Positions 15,679 through 23,900 of a DNA stretch of 64,000 nt are shown one piece after another. The notes below the pieces were generated by a model that made no database searches, had not been told where the DNA came from, and saw only the letters and a list, made by a program, of their open reading frames with translations. Source of the DNA: Sorangium cellulosum (lineage in GTDB: Bacteria > Myxococcota_A > Polyangia > Polyangiales > Polyangiaceae). The stretch lies in assembly GCF_004135735.1 (NCBI RefSeq), contig NZ_CP012670.1, positions 5,782,501 to 5,846,500 on the forward strand. Reading direction: 5' to 3'. How positions within the stretch are numbered: position 1 is the first letter of the stretch; every line of letters starts with the position of its first letter. The position numbers and the translations under genes were made by a program.

Positions 15679-16878
15679 ATGTTCTCCCTCGACAATCGTG
15701 TTCAGGAATATGCCTGGGGCTCGCGGACGGCCATCGCGGCGCTGCTCGGACAGCCGCCTTCCGACAGGCCGCAGGCCGAGCTGTGGATGGGCGCCCACCC
15801 GGCCGCCTCCTCGTGCATCGAGCTCGACGGGCGGAAGGAGCGCCTGATCGACGCCATCGCCGGGCGCGCGGAGGCCTTCCTCGGCGAGCCGGTCCGCGCG
15901 CGCTTCGGCGCGCAGCTCCCGTTCCTGCTCAAGGTGCTCGCGGCCGATCAGCCGCTCTCGCTCCAGGCGCACCCGGACGAGGCGCAGGCGCGGCGCGGGT
16001 TCGACGCGGAGAACGCGGCCGGCATCCCGCTCGACGCGCCCGGGCGCACCTACCGCGATCCGCACCACAAGCCCGAGCTGCTCTGCGCGCTCACCCCGTT
16101 CGACGCGCTCTGCGGCTTCAGGCCGGCCGAGGCTCTGCGCGAGGTGCTCGAGCTCGTCGCCGGGGGCCCGGGGGACGCGCTCGTCCCGCGCGGCGCCGCG
16201 CCGATCGACGCGGCCGCGATCGCGGAGCTCGTCCGGGGCCTGCTGGCGCTCGACCCGGCGGCGCGGCGGGAGCTCGTCGCCTCGGTGGTCGAGGCCTGCC
16301 GGACGCGCGCCCGGGGGGGCGGGTGGCTCGCGAGGCCGTGCGGCTGGGCGCTGCGCCTGCACGAGCTCTACCCGGGGGATATCGGCGTCGTCATCGCCCT
16401 GCTGCTCAACGACGTGCACCTCGAGCCGGGCGAGGCGCTGTACCTGCCGCCGCGCCGGCTGCACGCGTACGTGCGAGGGGTGGGGATCGAGATCATGGCG
16501 AGCTCCGACAACGTGCTCCGCGGCGGGCTCACGCCGAAGCACGTCGACGTCGACGAGCTCCTGCGGGTGCTCGATTTCGCGCCGTGGCGCGTGGATCCGG
16601 TCACGCCGCACCGGGTCGGCGAGGAGTTCGTCTACGACACCCCCGCGCCGGAGTTCCGGCTCTCGCGCGTCGAGCTCGAACCAGGGAGCGCGTGGCGGAG
16701 CAGCGAGCGGCGCGGGCCGGAGATCGTGCTGTGCACCCGGGGAGAGGCGACCGTGGTCGATGCGCGGGGGACTGCCCGGGATCTCCGTCAGGGCGGCTCG
16801 ATCTTCGTCCCGTTCGCGTCGGGGAGCTACTCCATCGAGGGAGGTGGCCAGTTCTTCCGGGCCACCGTGGGTGGCTGA
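15679..16878 (+). CDS. manA: Mannose-6-phosphate isomerase, class I
   Basis: The 399-residue protein interconverts mannose-6-phosphate and fructose-6-phosphate in the cytosol, feeding GDP-mannose and exopolysaccharide synthesis. Type I phosphomannose isomerase motifs are intact: VQEYAWGSRTAI at the N-terminus, PLSLQAHPDEAQA (zinc Gln/His), the signature TYRDPHHKPELLCALTPFDA (zinc Glu), and PRRLHAYVRGVGIEIMASSDN with RGGLTPKHVD. ATG 15679 starts directly at the conserved N-terminus, with CAGG 8-9 bases upstream; the frame extends further upstream without homology. It appears monocistronic. Confidence 0.95.
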   Translation: MFSLDNRVQEYAWGSRTAIAALLGQPPSDRPQAELWMGAHPAASSCIELDGRKERLIDAIAGRAEAFLGEPVRARFGAQLPFLLKVLAADQPLSLQAHPDEAQARRGFDAENAAGIPLDAPGRTYRDPHHKPELLCALTPFDALCGFRPAEALREVLELVAGGPGDALVPRGAAPIDAAAIAELVRGLLALDPAARRELVASVVEACRTRARGGGWLARPCGWALRLHELYPGDIGVVIALLLNDVHLEPGEALYLPPRRLHAYVRGVGIEIMASSDNVLRGGLTPKHVDVDELLRVLDFAPWRVDPVTPHRVGEEFVYDTPAPEFRLSRVELEPGSAWRSSERRGPEIVLCTRGEATVVDARGTARDLRQGGSIFVPFASGSYSIEGGGQFFRATVGG

Positions 16879-17123
16879 GGGCCGAGGTCCGGGCGCGCTC
16901 TCGACAACCGAGCTCGGCGAGGAGCGCGACCGGAGCCCGTCGGTCGCCTGGTCGGGGCGGCGCCCCGGTCGACCGCATCCTCGACGGCGCACGTGCGCGC
17001 CGAGCCGGCGACGCGAGGTGGCCCGGGCGCCGGCGCGGGCTACGATGCGCGCCGCGGCGAGCCCCCGCGTCGGCGCCGCGTCGCCGCGAGATGTCGATCG
17101 AATCCTTGGAGGACTGTCGGGAG

Positions 17124-18110
17124 ATGAAGACCATCGATTTCGCCGGAACCGGCGCGCAGATCAGCTCGCTCTGCCTGGGCTGCATGTATCTCGGGACCAA
17201 GACCGACCAGGAGACATCTTACGCGCTCCTCGATCTGTATCACGAGCGCGGTGGCCGGTTTTTGGACACGTCCAACAACTATGCTTTCTGGGTGAACGGC
17301 CGGCGCGGAGGGGACAGTGAATCCCTCATCGGGCGCTGGATGAAGGAGCGGAGAAACCGCGGCGAGATCTTCCTCGCGACGAAGGTCGGAGCGAGGCCGA
17401 CGGCCCCCGGAGCAGGCCTCGAGGCCGCCGAAGGGCTCACGGCGAAGGCCATCGCCCGCGCGGTGGACGAGAGCTTGTCCCGCCTCGGCACGGATCACAT
17501 CGATCTGTACTACGCGCACATCGATCAGAGGACGACGCCGCTGGAAGAGACGCTGGAGGCGCTCGACGGGCTCGTGAGGCAGGGCAAGGTCCGGCACCTC
17601 GGCTGCAGCAACATGGCCACGTGGCGCATCGCCGAGGCCAGGACCTTGAGCCGCCTCAAGGGGTGGGCCCCGTATCGCTGCGTACAGCAGTGGCACTCGT
17701 ACCTGCGCCCGCGTCCCGGCACCGGCGGGATCGAGGTCCCGGCGGCCGGCTTCACGTTCCAGCTGAACGTGGACGATGAGCTCCTCGATTACTGCAAGTC
17801 GAACAAGGACTTCACGATCGTGGCGTATTCCCCGCTGCTCCTCGGCGCCTACGCCCGCGCGGATCGACCGCTCCCCGAGAAATTCCTCGGGGCCGACGCC
17901 GACGCGCGCCTCCGCGCCCTCGAGAGCGTCGCGAAAGAGACCGGCCGTACGCGCAACCAGGTCGTCCTTGCGTGGCTGCGCCAGAGCGGACCGGCGGTGG
18001 TGTCCATCGTCGCGGCCAGCACGCCGGAGCAGCTCCGAGAGAACCTCGGGTCGCTCGACCTCGTCCTGAGCGAGGAGCAGATGCGGACGCTGAGCGAGGC
18101 GCACGGTTGA
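17124..18110 (+). CDS. Aldo/keto reductase
   Basis: The 328-residue NADPH-dependent oxidoreductase of the AKR superfamily is a cytosolic TIM barrel. The catalytic tetrad is visible: Asp in FLDTSNN, Tyr in NNYAFW, Lys in ATKVG and His in LYYAHID. Later motifs include VRHLGCSNMATWRI, VAYSPLLLGAY and the C-terminal cofactor loop around SIVAASTPEQLRENL. The substrate is unknown; natural substrates are aldehydes or sugar-like carbonyls. ATG 17124 is chosen because the fold begins at MKTIDFAG and GGAGGA lies about 11 bases upstream; the in-frame ATG 17091 would add 11 residues. It is followed immediately by a repeat array. Confidence 0.9.
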   Translation: MKTIDFAGTGAQISSLCLGCMYLGTKTDQETSYALLDLYHERGGRFLDTSNNYAFWVNGRRGGDSESLIGRWMKERRNRGEIFLATKVGARPTAPGAGLEAAEGLTAKAIARAVDESLSRLGTDHIDLYYAHIDQRTTPLEETLEALDGLVRQGKVRHLGCSNMATWRIAEARTLSRLKGWAPYRCVQQWHSYLRPRPGTGGIEVPAAGFTFQLNVDDELLDYCKSNKDFTIVAYSPLLLGAYARADRPLPEKFLGADADARLRALESVAKETGRTRNQVVLAWLRQSGPAVVSIVAASTPEQLRENLGSLDLVLSEEQMRTLSEAHG

Positions 18111-18124
18111 GGCGGCGGCGACCT

Positions 18125-18324
18125 GACCCAGGTTGGTCCACAGGCAGGCGGCGGCGGCGACCTGACCCAGGTTGGTCCACAGGCAGGCGGCGGCGGCGAC
18201 CTGACCCAGGTTGGTCCACAGGCGGCGGCGGCGGCGACCTGACCCAGGTTGGTCCGCCGCGCGCACACCTTGACCCAGGTTGATCCACCTTCGGCGGTGG
18301 CGGCGAGCCGACCCAGGTTGGTCC
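18125..18324 (+). repeat. REP-like array 1: six copies of GACCCAGGTTGGTCC
   Basis: Copies begin at 18125, 18164, 18203, 18241, 18272 (one mismatch) and 18310. The first three are spaced exactly 39 bases, with GGC-rich linkers. Each core contains a GACC…GGTC inverted repeat around CAGGTT and could form a small hairpin. The array lies between the aldo/keto reductase stop and the 3' end of the RAYT-like transposase gene. The remainder of the 18111-18464 gap holds a 12-bp palindrome TACAAATTTGTA at 18401-18412. Confidence 0.9.
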
Positions 18325-18464
18325 GCCTCGCATGGCTTCGCGCGCGCTCTCGATCGGATTCACCTGATCCATGCACCCAGGCGACGACCGAGGCTCCGCA
18401 TACAAATTTGTACGACCCCGGCCAGCCAGCCGCCGCTCCCCGCAGCCCGAGGCTCCCGAGGTGA

Positions 18465-19385
18465 TTACGCGAGGACTGCGCTCTCCTCGACACGAACCCC
18501 ATGGAGCACGCGCATCCACCAAGTACCAACAGGAAACACGGCGCTGCGCACACCCGCACGCCAGCTCGCTAGCGCGTCGCGGTATGCCGCACGAAAGGCG
18601 CGTACCGCGGTAGCGGCAAGCTGCAATGCCTCCGGCTGCTGCCGACCCACGGCAAACGTGGGGTTGCGCCCGCGCACCGGCTCGACGCTCGTCGCACGGC
18701 GGTAGGGCGAGACCTCGCCCGCGCGCACGGGACCGAGGACGCCCGAGCCCTGCCGTTGCAACGCCATGCGCGCCTGCTCCTCCTGTCCCTCGAGCTCCAC
18801 AGCCACCTCCTCGCGGAAGCTGTCGGCGTCCTCCTGGGCGATCCCCGGTGGCAGCGTGAGCGCAAGCGTCGCCTCGTCAGGCCACCGGGGGTTGGTCGGG
18901 TCGAAGTACACGTCGGGGCGCATGGCGCGCAGCATGCCGCGGCCCAGCTCGTCCACAAGCACCTTGGCGCCCGACCAGTCGCACGCTCGACTGACCAGCC
19001 CCGCGACGACAGGATTGGCCAGGGTGTAGGCGACCTTCTCCACCACGGCCGCTGGCGTCATCAGGCGCACAACGCTGGTCGGTTCGTGATCCCACACCGG
19101 GCCCTCCCATGCGCGCAGCACCTTGGTACCGAGCGCGACGAGGCGATGGAAAAATTGCAGGAAGCGCGGAAGGACGCCATCGACGTCGGTGATGACGAGG
19201 TGAAGGTGAGTGGACATGACGCACAGCGCGTGGACCTGGACACCGAAGCGGCGCGCCGAGACGGCGAGTGAATACAGCACGAGCTGGGAGATGGCGGCGT
19301 CGGGGCGCAAGAGCATGTGCCGGCGCAGAGCGCGGCGGGTGAGCAGATAGGTGGCGCCGGGGACGATCGAACGGGGCTGGCTCAT
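18465..19385 (-). CDS. REP-associated tyrosine transposase-like (Y1/HUH) protein
   Basis: The 306-residue protein begins MSQPRSIVPGATYLLTRRAL, typical of the IS200/RAYT Y1 transposase family. The HUH metal motif is HLH in MSTHLHLVIT (about residues 60-62). The segment EKVAYTLANPVVAGLVSRA (about 115-130) matches the helix carrying the catalytic tyrosine and the NPV.AGLV signature. A further ~170 residues of unassigned sequence follow. RAYT enzymes nick single-stranded DNA at REP hairpins. Here the gene lies between two arrays of the same GACC…GGTTGG core in opposite orientations, the arrangement of a REPtron. ATG 19385 is preferred; upstream in-frame sequence is repeat-derived. The transposition activity is inferred. 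Confidence 0.8.
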   Translation of the reverse strand: MSQPRSIVPGATYLLTRRALRRHMLLRPDAAISQLVLYSLAVSARRFGVQVHALCVMSTHLHLVITDVDGVLPRFLQFFHRLVALGTKVLRAWEGPVWDHEPTSVVRLMTPAAVVEKVAYTLANPVVAGLVSRACDWSGAKVLVDELGRGMLRAMRPDVYFDPTNPRWPDEATLALTLPPGIAQEDADSFREEVAVELEGQEEQARMALQRQGSGVLGPVRAGEVSPYRRATSVEPVRGRNPTFAVGRQQPEALQLAATAVRAFRAAYRDALASWRAGVRSAVFPVGTWWMRVLHGVRVEESAVLA

Positions 19386-19532
19386 GGTCCGCGGGTATTG
19401 ACAAACGCTGTGCCAGATGCGGACAGCTGGGATTTCCGCAATTTGAGCGCCGAAGGACGTGGCGGCCGCCACCCGCTCACCATGCAACCGCCAGCCATCG
19501 TTAAGTTGGGTCCCCCTGCCACGCGGGCGGGA

Positions 19533-19801
19533 GACCCAACCTCGGTCGGGAGACCCAACCTCGGTCGCGTCGCGGTCGGGAGACCCAACCTCGGTCGCGT
19601 GGTCACCCAACCAAGGTCAACACGCAACCATGGTCGGTCGCTCCCAACCACGGTCAGGTCCGGTCAACCACGGTCGGGTCCGGATCGCCAACCACGGTCG
19701 GGTCGGGACGCCCCAACCAGGTCGGGACGCCCCAACCACGGTCGGGTCGGGACGGGACGGGACGGGACGACGGTCGCGGGTCCGGATCGCCAACCACGGT
19801 C
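19533..19801 (-). repeat. REP-like array 2: about eleven copies of CCAACC-NN-GGTC
   Basis: The core CCAACC(A/T)(C/A/T)GGTC recurs at about 19533, 19552, 19582, 19604, 19624, 19643, 19664, 19687, 19711 (one base shorter), 19731 and 19789. The first three are GACCCAACCTCGGTC with 19-30 base spacing. Read on the minus strand this is GACC-NN-GGTTGG, the same core as array 1 but inverted. Between 19800 and 19860 the array degrades into GGTCGGGACG runs. It occupies most of the 573-base gap between the transposase and the NUDIX gene. Confidence 0.85.
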
Positions 19802-19946
19802 GGGTCGGGACGGTCGGGTCGGGACGCCGCCGCGACGGTCGGGGCGGGACGCCGCCGCGCGGCCAGTACGACCGAGCAGCTCCGGTCGCCGCAGCCGAGC
19901 GGCGCGCGCGGTGTCCTGGGCCGCAAAGGCCGCCGGCCGGAGATGC

Positions 19947-19952
19947 TATCCT
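19947..19952 (+). promoter_or_regulatory. Candidate -10 TATCCT, leaderless NUDIX mRNA
   Basis: TATCCT lies 7 bases before GTG 19959, so transcription would start at or next to the start codon, giving a leaderless transcript. There is no Shine-Dalgarno sequence between the repeat array and the start. Suggestive only. Confidence 0.3.
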
Positions 19953-19958
19953 CGCCCC

Positions 19959-20591
19959 GTGCTGCCCTCCTACGATCTCACCGCCATCACGGCCCGCCTC
20001 GCAGGGCGCGACGCCGCGCTCGACGCGCTCACGCAGGAGCGCCAGGCCGCGGTCGCGGCGATCCTGCGCGCGCCGGCCCGGCCTCCGGGCGCGCAGCGGA
20101 CGCCCGCGGAGCAGGTCGGGCCCGGGGAAGCCGAGCTCCTCCTGATCCGCCGGGCCGAACGCCGCGGCGATCCGTGGTCGGGGCACATGGCCCTCCCGGG
20201 CGGGCGGCGCGACCCGGTGGACGAGCACCTGCTCGCCACCGCGATCCGCGAGACGCGCGAGGAGGTGGGAATCGACCTCGTCGAGAATGGCACTCTGCTC
20301 ACGCGCCTGCCCGATGTCCCCGCCGTCGTGCGCGGGCGGCGCGTCGGGATGATCATCGCCCCCTTCGTGTTCGCCCTGCGCTCCACGCCCGAGCTCACCC
20401 TGAGCGACGAGGTGGCCGAGGCGCTCTGGACGCCGCTCGGCCCGCTCGCTCGTGGCGAGTGTTCGTCGACCTACAGGTACACGCACGAGGGGGATGTCCT
20501 CGATCTACCGTGCTTGCTGGTGGACGAGCGGATCGTCTGGGGGCTGACCTATCTCATGCTGGAGCAGCTCTTCGAGGTGCTCCACGCGTGA
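19959..20591 (+). CDS. NUDIX hydrolase, CoA-pyrophosphatase-like
   Basis: The 210-residue protein has the NUDIX box in GGRRDPVDEHLL…AIRETREEVGIDL (about 87-111), preceded by WSGHMALPGG. The spacing and the DVPAVVRGRRVGMIIAPFVFAL segment resemble bacterial CoA pyrophosphatases (NudL type), which cleave CoA and acyl-CoA to 4'-phosphopantetheine and 3',5'-ADP. Substrate assignment is by family resemblance only. GTG 19959 begins just before the conserved N-terminal helix (SYDLTAITARLAGRD). The frame extends upstream into the repeat array without homology. Possibly leaderless. Confidence 0.85.
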   Translation: MLPSYDLTAITARLAGRDAALDALTQERQAAVAAILRAPARPPGAQRTPAEQVGPGEAELLLIRRAERRGDPWSGHMALPGGRRDPVDEHLLATAIRETREEVGIDLVENGTLLTRLPDVPAVVRGRRVGMIIAPFVFALRSTPELTLSDEVAEALWTPLGPLARGECSSTYRYTHEGDVLDLPCLLVDERIVWGLTYLMLEQLFEVLHA

Positions 20592-20919
20592 GCGGCCACG
20601 CGCCCGCGACTCGCCGGAATACCCCGTCGGTCGTGACGACACCGCCCTCGCGCGCGCCCGCGCCGACCTGCTTTCCCTCTTGCCCGGCTCGATCGCGCCA
20701 TGATACGTGTCGGCGGCCTGGGGTTCGGGGGTGGGCCTGCTGCGCTACAGGCCGAGGCATGCTGTCCGCCATCATGCGTCCGTCCCCGTCTCCCACGGTC
20801 GGCCCTCGTCGTCGCAAGCCTGTTGCTCCGCTCCGCGCTCGTCCGTACGGTCGAGGAGGGGCGCTCTCCGTCTCGTGCGCCAGCCCGCCTGCCGGAGCGG
20901 CGCTCTCTCGACATCGGCG
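20592..20919. other. Intergenic gap, nothing recognised
   Basis: 328 bases between the NUDIX gene and the giant regulator. The regulator's frame is open through much of it (from 20707), but the peptide is Arg/Ser-rich without domain character, so it is treated as leader or untranslated DNA. No clear promoter, palindrome or repeat was found. Confidence 0.4.
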
Positions 20920-23900
20920 ATGCTCACCCTACCCAGCTATCACTCCGTCATCCATTTCGACACGAGGGGCGACTCCGCCCGCTACCGCGCCATCCGCGCG
21001 AGCGACGGCGCCCCGGTCATGCTCAAGGTGCTCGACGCCGGCGCCTCGCGCGTCGTGGATCGCGCCCGCCTCAAGCACGAGTACAAGCACATCGCGCGCA
21101 TCGAGTCCGAGCGCGTCGTCAAGGTCCATGGCGTGGAGGAGCACGACGGGGGCCTCGTCCTGGTCCTCGAGGACACGACCGGAGAGGAGCTCGGGAGCTT
21201 CCTCGCGGCGCGCGGCAGGCTCGATGTCGCGAGGTGCCTCGATCTCGCGGTCTCCATGGCCGAGGCCGTGCGCGTGCTGCACGGGCACGCGATCGTGCAC
21301 GGCGCCATCGGGCCGAAGAGCTTCCTCGTCACCGGCGACGATCAAGCCCGGATCCTGAACTACGGGGTCGACGCCGCGGTCACGCACGAGGTCGAGTCGC
21401 TCTACAGCGATGCGGTCGTGTCCGACGTGCTCCCCTACCGCTCGCCCGAGCAGACCGGCCGGATGAACCGCAGCGTCGACCACCGCTCGGATCTCTACTC
21501 GCTCGGCGTGCTGTTCTACCGGATGCTCACCGGGCGGCTGCCCTTCGAGGCGAGCGACCCGCTCGAGCTCATCCACGCCCACATCGCCCTCACCCCCGAG
21601 CGCCCCACGTCGCGGCGCGCCGAAGTGCCCGCCCCGCTCGGCGATGTGGTCATGAAGCTGCTCGAGAAGAACGCGGAGGATCGTTATCAGTCCGCGAGCG
21701 GCCTCCTCGCCGATCTGCACGAGTGCACGCGGCGCCTCGCCGAGGGCCGCCTCGACCGCTTCGAGCTCGGCCAGCGCGACGCCGCGTACCTGCTCCAGAT
21801 CCACCAGAAGCTCTACGGTCGCGAGGAGAGCATCCAGCGCCTCACGGACGCCTTCCTCGGCGTCCTCCGCGGGGCGCGCAAGGTCGTCCTCGTCTCCGGC
21901 TACTCGGGCATCGGCAAGTCGTCCCTGGTGCAGGAGATCCTGAAGCCCCTCGCGCGCGAGAAGGGCTATTATATCAGCGGCAAGTACGACCAGTACAACC
22001 GGGACCGGCCCCTCGGCCCGGTGCTGCAGGCGTTCGACGCGCTGCTCCGGCAGATCCTGTCCGAGAGCGAGGAGCGGATCGCCCGCTGGCGAGCGGCGAT
22101 GCTCCAGGGGCTCGGGAGCAACGCGCAGGTCGTCTGCGAGGTCCTCCCGGCGCTCGAGTACCTCATCGGCGCGCAGCCGCCCGTGCCCGCCCTCGGCCCC
22201 GTCGAGGCGCAGAACCGCCTGAACCTCACCTTCCAGCGCTTCGTCTCGGTCTTCACCGGGCAAGGGCGCCCCATCGTCCTCTTCCTCGACGATCTCCAGT
22301 GGATCGACGCCGCGAGCCTGAGCCTCGTCAACGCGCTGCTCGAGGGCGACGGGCTCGGGGCCTTCTTCTTCTGCGGCGCCTACCGCGACAACGAGGTGAG
22401 CTCCGCGCACCCCTTCATCCGCGCCGTCGACGACCTCCGCAAGGGCGGCGTCGAGATCGAGCCGATCGTGCTCGACGCGCTGGAGCTCCCGCACGTCACG
22501 GCGCTCATCCAGGACAGCCTCGGGCGCTCGGACGGCGAGCAGCTCGCGGCGCTCGTCCTGAAGAAGACCGGCGGGAACCCGTTCTTCATCAAGCGCTTCC
22601 TCAAATCGATCCACGACAGCGGCGCGCTCTCCTTCGACGAGGCCGGCCGCTGGTCGTGGGACCTCGCCGCGATAAGCGCCCTCGAGTACACCGATAACGT
22701 CCTCGACCTCATGGCGAGCAACATCCGCCGCCTGCCCGCGCCCACGCAGGACGCGCTCCGGCTCGCGGCGGCCCTCGGCAACCGCTTCGATCTGGGCACG
22801 CTCTCGACCATCAGCGGGTGCTCCGTCGACGAGCTCTACGGGCGCGTCGAGCCGGCGCTCAAGGAAGAGCTCATCGCGAGCGACGGCGCGTGCCACCGCT
22901 TCGTCCACGACAAGATCCAGGAGGCCGCCTACTCGATGATCCCCGTCGAGGAGCGGCCGGGCCTCCACCACCGCATCGGCGTGCTCCTGCGCGACGCGCT
23001 CGGGGCCGACGCGCAGGCGCTCTTCGACGTCGTGAACCACCTGAACCGCGCCGGCGACCTCATCCGCGATCCCAAAGAGCGCCTCGAGCTCTCGCGGATG
23101 AACCTCCGCGCGGCCGAGCGGGCCGAGGAGAGCGCCGCCTTCGACGCCGCGGCCAAGTACCTGACCGAGGGCATCGCGCGGCTCCCGGACGAGCCCTGGG
23201 CGACCGAGTACGATCTCGCCTTCGCGCTCATCACGAAGATGGGCCTCATGCAGGCGCTCACCGGCCGCCCCGACGACGCCCTCGCCACGCTGGCCCAGGC
23301 CGTCGTCCACGCGAGGAGCCGGATCGACGCGACCCGGGCCCACCGGCTCAAGGTCAAGGTGCATATCCTCAAGGCCGATCTGCACGCCGCCCTCGCCGAG
23401 GGGCTCGTGGCGTTGCGCGCATTCGGGATCGATCTCCCGCCCTTCCCCTCGGACGAGGCGGTCGCCGGCGACGTCGAGGCGACGCTGAGGTTCCTCGGGG
23501 ACCGCTCGATGGAGTCGCTCTGCGATCTCCCCCGCCTCGAGGACCCCGAGCTCGCCGTCCTGCACAGCGTGCTCGAGGAGATGATCTCGTCCTGCTACTT
23601 CCTCGCGAGCAACAACTTCGGCTTCTGCGTGATGAAGATCCTCCGGGACACCGTGCAATACGGCGTCTCGCAGAGCTCGGTCTTCGCCTATGTCTGCTTC
23701 GGCCAGATGCTGTGCGTCAGCGGCCGCATCGAGCTCGGGTACGCCTTCGGCGAGGCCGCGGTCGAGCTCAACCGGCGCTATCCGGACAGGCGGAACGATC
23801 CCATCCTCGCCTGCATGTGGGGCGCCTTCGTCCAGCACTGGAGGACGAGCTACGCGAAGGGGCGAGAGATCTTGCTCTCCGGCATCCACGCCGGCGTGGA

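Noticed and set aside
18125-18324. CRISPR array (39-bp period repeats)
   Set aside because: Linkers between cores are GGC-rich and nearly identical, not unique spacers; repeats are only 15 bp and no cas genes are nearby.
20707-20919. Upstream extension of the giant regulator
   Set aside because: Ser/Arg/Cys-rich with no conserved content; ATG 20920 starts immediately before the kinase-like fold.
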